From Hyphomicrobium sp. (lineage in GTDB: Bacteria; Pseudomonadota; Alphaproteobacteria; Rhizobiales; Hyphomicrobiaceae): 56,481 bases of DNA. The notes under the pieces are model-generated. The model was not told where the DNA came from and did not search any database. It saw only the letters and a list, made by a program, of their open reading frames with translations. Location of the stretch: positions 1 to 56,481 of the forward strand of contig NZ_JADZBI010000005.1 of NCBI RefSeq assembly GCF_020852195.1, written 5' to 3'. Positions 52,055 through 56,481 of the stretch are shown here, piece after piece. The translations under genes were made by a program, and so were the position numbers. Position 1 is the stretch's first letter. The number at the start of each line of letters is the position of its first letter.

Positions 52055-53030
52055 CGTGAAACAGCTTGGCGTCGAATTGCGTACCGTATCCCATAAGCTC
52101 GGCGTCTCCGGCGGCCACGAGCAGCTGCATCAGCTTGCGGGCGGACAATAGCTCCGCCTGCCCCCATGGCTTGGGAATACCCTCGCGGTAGGCAGCGATG
52201 ATAGCGCGGAACTCTGCGTCGGTGCCCGGCATGATCAGCGGGCGCAGGCGTTCCCAGGCGGCATCGTCGGTGGCCAGCACGTCGTTGGCGTCGTCGACGA
52301 TCTTGAGCAGCATCGCGACATCTCGTCGGTGCGCGGCCTCGTAGTCCTCCTTCCAGATGAAGCCCACGAGCGCCGGCACGGGATCAATTTCCATTCTCCT
52401 CATGATATCGTTCACAGTGAGAATCTCGCGGAATCCGCTGCCGGTCAGACGTGCTGCATAGGGCCAGAAGTTGAGGACGGCATCGATGCGGCCGGAGCGG
52501 ATCTCTTCCGTGAGCAGCGGCGGGGCACCGAAGGACGGGCGCGCGAAACTCGCGACGTCGCGGCCGAGCGTGTGCCTCGTGTAGGCGCGCAGCAGGATCC
52601 AGCTCTTATCTATTGCCGATCCGGCGACGCCCAGCGTCTTGCCTTCGAGGTCGGCGACGCCGTTGATGCCGCTGTCCTCCGGCACGACCAGCGAACCCAA
52701 CGCCGAAGAATAGGGTGAAAACCTGAGCTTCTCGCCGAGCGCGCGCTGGCGCATGGCCCAGGTCCAGTCGGAGACGATCACGTCCGCCCCATTGGCGAGC
52801 AGGGCGACCGGCCCCGCCTGATTGGAGGCGACATCAACCACCTCGATCTCAAGGCCGGCCTTCTTGTCGAACCCGAGCGCGCGGATGGTCTCGATAACCC
52901 ACGAAAGCGATCCGTACTTCACCGACGCGAGGCGCATCGGCGCGTCGGCCGCGCGCAGCAGCCGCCCCGGCACCGCGGCCGCGCCAAGTGCGGCCCCCGT
53001 GCCTACCATGAGCCGGCGGCGATCGATCAT
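52041..53030 (-). CDS. ABC transporter substrate-binding protein (NitT/TauT-like, Tat-type signal)
   Basis: 329-residue periplasmic binding protein. Signal with RRRLMVGTGAALGAAA (twin-arginine-like, cleavage near LRAA-DA). Mature part: KYGSLSWVIETIRALGF, VVDVASNQAGPVALLANGADVIVSDW (as NGADVIVSDW), LEGKTLGVAGSAIDKSW and IDAVLNFWPYAARL, typical of aromatic- or sulfonate-type NMT1/TauT members. Start overlaps the DUF2380-like stop (ATGA). This protein type with a DUF2380-like neighbour is often near PQQ-dehydrogenase systems; the ligand is unknown. Confidence 0.83.
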   Translation of the reverse strand: MIDRRRLMVGTGAALGAAAVPGRLLRAADAPMRLASVKYGSLSWVIETIRALGFDKKAGLEIEVVDVASNQAGPVALLANGADVIVSDWTWAMRQRALGEKLRFSPYSSALGSLVVPEDSGINGVADLEGKTLGVAGSAIDKSWILLRAYTRHTLGRDVASFARPSFGAPPLLTEEIRSGRIDAVLNFWPYAARLTGSGFREILTVNDIMRRMEIDPVPALVGFIWKEDYEAAHRRDVAMLLKIVDDANDVLATDDAAWERLRPLIMPGTDAEFRAIIAAYREGIPKPWGQAELLSARKLMQLLVAAGDAELMGYGTQFDAKLFHDAAS

Positions 53031-53560
53031 TTTGCCTTGTCCTCCGCCAGAAGCCGGTTCTTCACAAGCCAGCGGACGCCGTGCATCCAGGATTCGTCCG
53101 TGTTGCCCTGAATGAGCACGCTCGAATTCTTGACGAGCTTGCTTTGGGCGACATCGACGATAGCCACGGTAAGGCTCAGGTGGGTTTCCGAGATCTTGTC
53201 AATCAGGCTCGTCATGACGAGGTCCGCCTTGGCCTTGCCGGCAATGTCCACCTCGCAGCCATTGCATTCGTAGATCGGCTGGGCGGCCGTGATCTCCGCG
53301 GAGAGGGGCGTAAGGTCCACGAGCTCATAGCGGCCGCTGGCCGAAAGCAGCTTCTTGAACTCGGCCTGAGCCAGGGAAAGACGGCTTTGTTCTTCGGGAC
53401 TTGGTCCCGTTACGCCGCGGAAAAAATCCTCCTCCGTTCTCGGCATCGACATGTCGATCGGGAAAATTGCCAGCCTTTCGGCGGCGCCGGCGGCGACCGG
53501 ACCCGCTAGCGTCGCCACCATCAATACTGTCAGCCAAGCCGCCACTCGACCACGTTTCAT
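53027..53560 (-). CDS. Exported DUF2380/DUF3280-like protein
   Basis: 177-residue protein with a signal peptide (cleavage after AAGA, about residue 26). Then RLAIFPIDMSMPRTEEDFF, a YECNGCEVDIAGKAKAD segment with one CxxC, and SLTVAIVDVAQSKLVKNSSVLIQGNTDESWMHGVRWLV (as IQGNTDESW and HGVRWLV). It resembles the exported DUF2380/DUF3280 family of unknown function. First gene of the leftward operon, overlapping the binding-protein start. Divergent from the PQQ-associated binding protein, sharing a 235-bp promoter region. Confidence 0.75.
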   Translation of the reverse strand: MKRGRVAAWLTVLMVATLAGPVAAGAAERLAIFPIDMSMPRTEEDFFRGVTGPSPEEQSRLSLAQAEFKKLLSASGRYELVDLTPLSAEITAAQPIYECNGCEVDIAGKAKADLVMTSLIDKISETHLSLTVAIVDVAQSKLVKNSSVLIQGNTDESWMHGVRWLVKNRLLAEDKAK

Positions 53561-53722
53561 CTCAACCTGTCCGTCGTCCCAAAACGCGGAGTGCTTACAC
53601 TATAACGTGCGTTCGGTGCACATAGATTTGCACGCCCAATGTCGGCGCGTGCAGCTTCACAGGCTGTAACAAAACCGAGAGGGCTACTTTCCGTGAACTT
53701 GACAATTGGCAATTCGATGCGA

Positions 53723-53739
53723 TGTTCCGGGGGAACATG
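53723..53739. promoter_or_regulatory. Palindromic operator candidate in a divergent promoter
   Basis: ATGTTCC-GGG-GGAACAT, a perfect 7-3-7 inverted repeat located in the 235-bp region between two divergent operons and 57-73 bp before the start of the binding-protein gene. TACAAT (53742-53747) follows directly as a possible -10. A second perfect dyad, AATTG-G-CAATT, is at 53705-53715. Confidence 0.45.
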
Positions 53740-53795
53740 TTACAATATACCCGGAAGTCCGGCGTGGCCGGACTATCCGCCGGGAGGAGAACGCT

Positions 53796-55142
53796 ATGAG
53801 CTTTTCTGCTGGGCCGGGGCGTCGGCCCGCCCGGTCTGTTTCATGTCGTCCGCGCGGCACCGTCCCTAGGGGATTTTCCCTCCTTGCCGCGGTTTTTGTC
53901 CTGCTCATGCCATCGGTTGCAGCGCGGGCACAGGACACAGCGCCCGCTGAGACACCCCCTGCCCCCGCGGCCGCGCCCGCCGATACCGACGAGGGCGCCG
54001 CCGACAAGGACGTGCTCAAGATCCGAATTCTGATGGCGCGCGAGATCCGCGAGGGCCGCCTGCCGCCGCTGTCGCTGCTCGACATCCCGCCTCCCGACGA
54101 CGGCATCGCGGGGGCGAAGCTCGCGATCTCCGATAACAATACGACGGGGCGGTTCCTCAAGCAGGAATTCATCCTCGACGTGGTCGAGAACGCCGATCCG
54201 GCGCAGCTCATCGCGGAGGTGACAAAGCATATCGACGCGGGCGTCGCCTATGTGGTGGTCGATGCCTCCGCCGAGACCCTGCTCAAGCTCTCGGACACGC
54301 TCAAGGACAAGGACGCCGTGCTCTTCAACGCGTCCGCGCCGGACGAGACGCTGCGCGAGGAGCAGTGCCGGCTCAACGTCAAGCACACCGCCCCCTCGCG
54401 GACCATGCTGGCGGACGCGCTCGCCCAGTACATGGCGTGGAAACAGTGGCGCAACTGGGTGCTCGTGATCGGCCCTGCTCCCGAGGACAAGCTCTACGCC
54501 GATGCGATCCGGCGGGCGGCCAAGCGCTTCGGCCTGAAGATCGTGGAGGAGCGCGTGTTCGACTACGATCCCGGCAGCCGGCGTGCCGACGGCGGGTTCG
54601 AGCAGGTCCAGCAACAGATTCCGAGCTTCATGCAGGGCCTGCCCGAGCACGACGTGGTGGTGGTTGCGGACGAGGGCGAGCTGTTCGGCGAGTACTTCCC
54701 CTACCGGACGTGGGTCTCGCGGCCGGTGATCGGCACGGCGGGCCTGTTCGCAACCCCCTGGCACCCCGCCATCGAGCTCTGGGGAGGAACGCAATTTCAA
54801 AATCGTTTCAAACGCTTAGCTGGGCGCGTGATGCGGCCGCTCGACTACAATGCCTGGACAGCCGTGCGCTCCGTCGGCGAGGCCGCGACGCGCAAGTCCA
54901 GCGCCGATCCCAAGGTGCTGATCCCCTACATGCGCTCCCCCGAGTTCGAGCTTGCGGCCTTCAAGGGGCAAAAGGTCACCTATCGCGCGTGGAACGGCCA
55001 GCTTCGCCAACCCATCCTGGTCGCGACAGCCAAGATCCTGGTCACGGTCTCGCCCCAGCCGGGATTCCTGCATCAGTTGACCGAGCTCGACACGCTCGGC
55101 GTCGATCGGCCGGAATCGAAATGCACCGCCTTCAAGAATTGA
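53796..55142 (+). CDS. Substrate-binding protein of PQQ-dehydrogenase-associated ABC system
   Basis: 448-residue exported protein. GGGAGGAG before ATG 53796. Signal peptide (hydrophobic core ends VAARA) and an Ala/Pro-rich linker precede a periplasmic type-I binding fold: ISDNNTTGRFLKQEFIL, AYVVVDASAETLLKLSD, FNASAPDETLREEQCR, and LFGEYFPYRTWVSRPVIGTAGL (as GEYFPYRTW). It matches the binding protein typical of PQQ alcohol dehydrogenase gene clusters; homologous ABC systems in Pseudomonas putida (PedA1A2BC) and Methylobacterium (Lut) are linked to lanthanide uptake. Followed 28 bp later by the beta-propeller gene. Confidence 0.83.
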   Translation: MSFSAGPGRRPARSVSCRPRGTVPRGFSLLAAVFVLLMPSVAARAQDTAPAETPPAPAAAPADTDEGAADKDVLKIRILMAREIREGRLPPLSLLDIPPPDDGIAGAKLAISDNNTTGRFLKQEFILDVVENADPAQLIAEVTKHIDAGVAYVVVDASAETLLKLSDTLKDKDAVLFNASAPDETLREEQCRLNVKHTAPSRTMLADALAQYMAWKQWRNWVLVIGPAPEDKLYADAIRRAAKRFGLKIVEERVFDYDPGSRRADGGFEQVQQQIPSFMQGLPEHDVVVVADEGELFGEYFPYRTWVSRPVIGTAGLFATPWHPAIELWGGTQFQNRFKRLAGRVMRPLDYNAWTAVRSVGEAATRKSSADPKVLIPYMRSPEFELAAFKGQKVTYRAWNGQLRQPILVATAKILVTVSPQPGFLHQLTELDTLGVDRPESKCTAFKN

Positions 55143-55170
55143 TGCGAGCGAACGACCAAGGAGCTTCGAC

Positions 55171-56157
55171 GTGACAAGACAACGGCACGGCCTCGTTTTC
55201 GCACTGGCTGCCCCGCTGCTGCTGGCGCTCACCGCCTCCCAGGCATTGGCCTACAAGGTGTTCGTCTCGAACGAAAAGGACAACACCATCTCCGTCATCG
55301 ACAGCGAGACGCTCGAGGTGGTGCATACCATCAAGACCGGAAACCGCCCACGCGGAATCATCCTCGCCAACGAGGGCAAGTGGGTCATCGTGTGCGCAAG
55401 CGACGATCACAAGATGCAGGTGTTCGACACGCAGACCTACGAGTATGTGAAGGATCTGCCGTCGGGACCTGATCCCGAGTTGCCGATCCTGCACACTTCC
55501 GGCAACCCGCTCTACGTCTCCAACGAGGATGACAACCTGGTCACCGTGGTCGACATCTTCAAAGGCACCATCGTCACCGACATCCCCGTCGGTGTGGAGC
55601 CTGAAGGCATGGGCATGAGTCCGGACGGAAAGATCCTGGTCAATACCTCCGAGACGACCAACATGGCGCATTTCATCGATGCGCATACCTACAAGAACAT
55701 CGACAACGTGCTCGTCGACAACCGGCCGCGCGTCGCCGAGTTCACCTCCGACGGAAAGCAGGTCTGGGTGAGCGCGGAGATCGGCGGCACCGTGACCGTG
55801 ATCGAGTCCGAAACACGCAAGGTGCTCGGCAAGATCAACTTCGAGATCCAGGGCATCACCAAGGACGCGATCCAGCCGGTCGGCGTGCGCATCACGAAGG
55901 ACGCAAAGACGGCGTTCATCGCGCTCGGCCCGGCCAACCGCGTGGCGGTGGTGAACGTCGGAACGCGCGAGGTCGAGAAGTACCTGCTGGTCGGCCAACG
56001 CGTTTGGAATCTCGGCTTCACGCCAGATGAAAAGCTGCTCTTTACCACCAACGGCACCTCGAACGACGTGTCCGTCATCGACGTTGCGAGCCAGAAGGTG
56101 ACGAAGTCCATCAAGGTCGGCCGCTACCCCTGGGGCGTTGTCGTGGCTCCCCACTGA
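55171..56157 (+). CDS. YVTN-family beta-propeller protein (PQQ-associated)
   Basis: 328-residue exported protein, GTG start with AAGGAG upstream. Signal peptide (cleavage near QALA-YK). The body is a beta-propeller of YVTN-type repeats: YKVFVSNEKDNTISVID, PLYVSNEDDNLVTVVDI, KLLFTTNGTSNDVSVIDV and others, each with a (V/I)xxxxDNxVxVID-like pattern. Such proteins accompany the binding protein above in PQQ-dependent alcohol oxidation clusters. Probably periplasmic, possibly metal- or lanthanide-binding; role unproven. Confidence 0.88.
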   Translation: MTRQRHGLVFALAAPLLLALTASQALAYKVFVSNEKDNTISVIDSETLEVVHTIKTGNRPRGIILANEGKWVIVCASDDHKMQVFDTQTYEYVKDLPSGPDPELPILHTSGNPLYVSNEDDNLVTVVDIFKGTIVTDIPVGVEPEGMGMSPDGKILVNTSETTNMAHFIDAHTYKNIDNVLVDNRPRVAEFTSDGKQVWVSAEIGGTVTVIESETRKVLGKINFEIQGITKDAIQPVGVRITKDAKTAFIALGPANRVAVVNVGTREVEKYLLVGQRVWNLGFTPDEKLLFTTNGTSNDVSVIDVASQKVTKSIKVGRYPWGVVVAPH

Positions 56158-56323
56158 CCGAGGCATACTGAGTGGAAATGCGGGATATTCTTCTTGTGGC
56201 CGTGCAAGGCTACCCGTCCAACATCAAGTCGACTGGCAAGCCGAGGTGCGCGATAGTGGCCCATCAACGCTCCGGCCTCGCGCACCGCGCGAGCATCGGG
56301 CTCATCGGAAAGCTCGGAACTCC

Positions 56324-56481
56324 GTGACCAACGCCATGCCACATCCGCAGGGCTCAGCCTCGTCTCAGCCGGACGCGCTCGTCGTCACGGGCGTGAGCCA
56401 CAGCTTCGGCGAGAAGCTGGTGCTGGACAATGTCTCGCTCACGGTGCCGCGCGGGACGTTCGCGGTGCTGCTCGGCCTCAA
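56324..56481 (+). CDS. ABC transporter ATP-binding protein (3' end outside window)
   Basis: First 52 codons of an ABC ATPase from GTG 56324: a short polar leader, then LVVTGVSHSFGEKLVLDNVSLTVPRG and FAVLLGL leading to a Walker A loop just past the edge. Start is tentative (no clear ribosome site; ATG 56336 is possible). It is the expected partner of the binding protein upstream in the PQQ-associated ABC system. The 166 bp before it hold no gene I recognise. Confidence 0.75.
   Translation, partial: MTNAMPHPQGSASSQPDALVVTGVSHSFGEKLVLDNVSLTVPRGTFAVLLGL

Overview
The window looks like a chromosomal segment of a GC-rich methylotrophic alphaproteobacterium. The gene content fits the Hyphomicrobium / Rhizobiales group best, but this is inferred from gene families and order and not from an rRNA. 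The diagnostic parts are a complete pqqABCDE operon and the dephospho-tetrahydromethanopterin (H4MPT) C1-oxidation genes (beta-RFAP synthase, mtdB, mch, fae, and the H4MPT-linked ATP-grasp and CitG-like genes). Methylofuran-type cofactor genes and a PQQ-dehydrogenase-associated ABC system at the right edge support the same reading. No rRNA, CRISPR array, transposase or prophage gene is visible. One tRNA-Pro(TGG) is present.

Layout. 1-6.7 kb: the 3' part of a Pls/PosA-type NRPS-like synthetase, a convergent S41 peptidase and a GMC oxidoreductase. 6.9-12.6 kb: a siderophore-type uptake locus (AraC regulator, divergent TonB receptor, RhtX/FptX-like permease, FAD monooxygenase), then a DmeF-like Co/Ni efflux pump. 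13.7-22.6 kb: the most unusual block. It has a MEKHLA-domain protein, a Crp/Fnr regulator without Fe-S cysteines, a TonB receptor, a NitT/TauT-like ABC importer and two NnrS proteins, translationally overlapped, with FNR-type dyads upstream of the regulator and of the receptor. 22.6-25.0 kb: tRNA-Pro, a DUF192 protein, a double cold-shock-domain protein and glyoxalase I.

25.2-33.1 kb: assimilatory sulfate reduction. cysH (APS-reductase type), cysD, cysN and a TSUP exporter run rightwards; cysJ and cysI run leftwards to meet them. 33.6-37.6 kb: pqqABCDE followed by a cytochrome c. 37.6-45.7 kb: folK and pterin carbinolamine dehydratase on the minus strand, then beta-RFAP synthase, mtdB, orf5-like ATP-grasp, mch, orf7-like ATP-grasp, orf17-like CitG family and fae on the plus strand. 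45.8-50.5 kb: a HisA-like protein, MfnF-like, DUF447, MfnE-like kinase, FolB and MfnB. 50.5-53.6 kb: a second NitT/TauT-like ABC importer with a DUF2380-like exported protein, co-directional with and just upstream of the MfnB-FolB-MfnE-DUF447 run. 53.8 kb to the end: a divergent operon for a PQQ-alcohol-dehydrogenase-associated binding protein, a YVTN beta-propeller and an ABC ATPase cut by the window edge.

How it fits together. PQQ is the cofactor of periplasmic alcohol dehydrogenases that make formaldehyde. Fae, MtdB and Mch carry the formaldehyde on H4MPT towards formyl-methylofuran, and the pterin and furan genes build those carriers. The Fhc complex and the methanol dehydrogenase itself are not in the window. 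The metal-uptake and Fnr/NnrS loci probably support metalloenzymes and nitrogen-oxide stress, but their substrates cannot be read from sequence alone.
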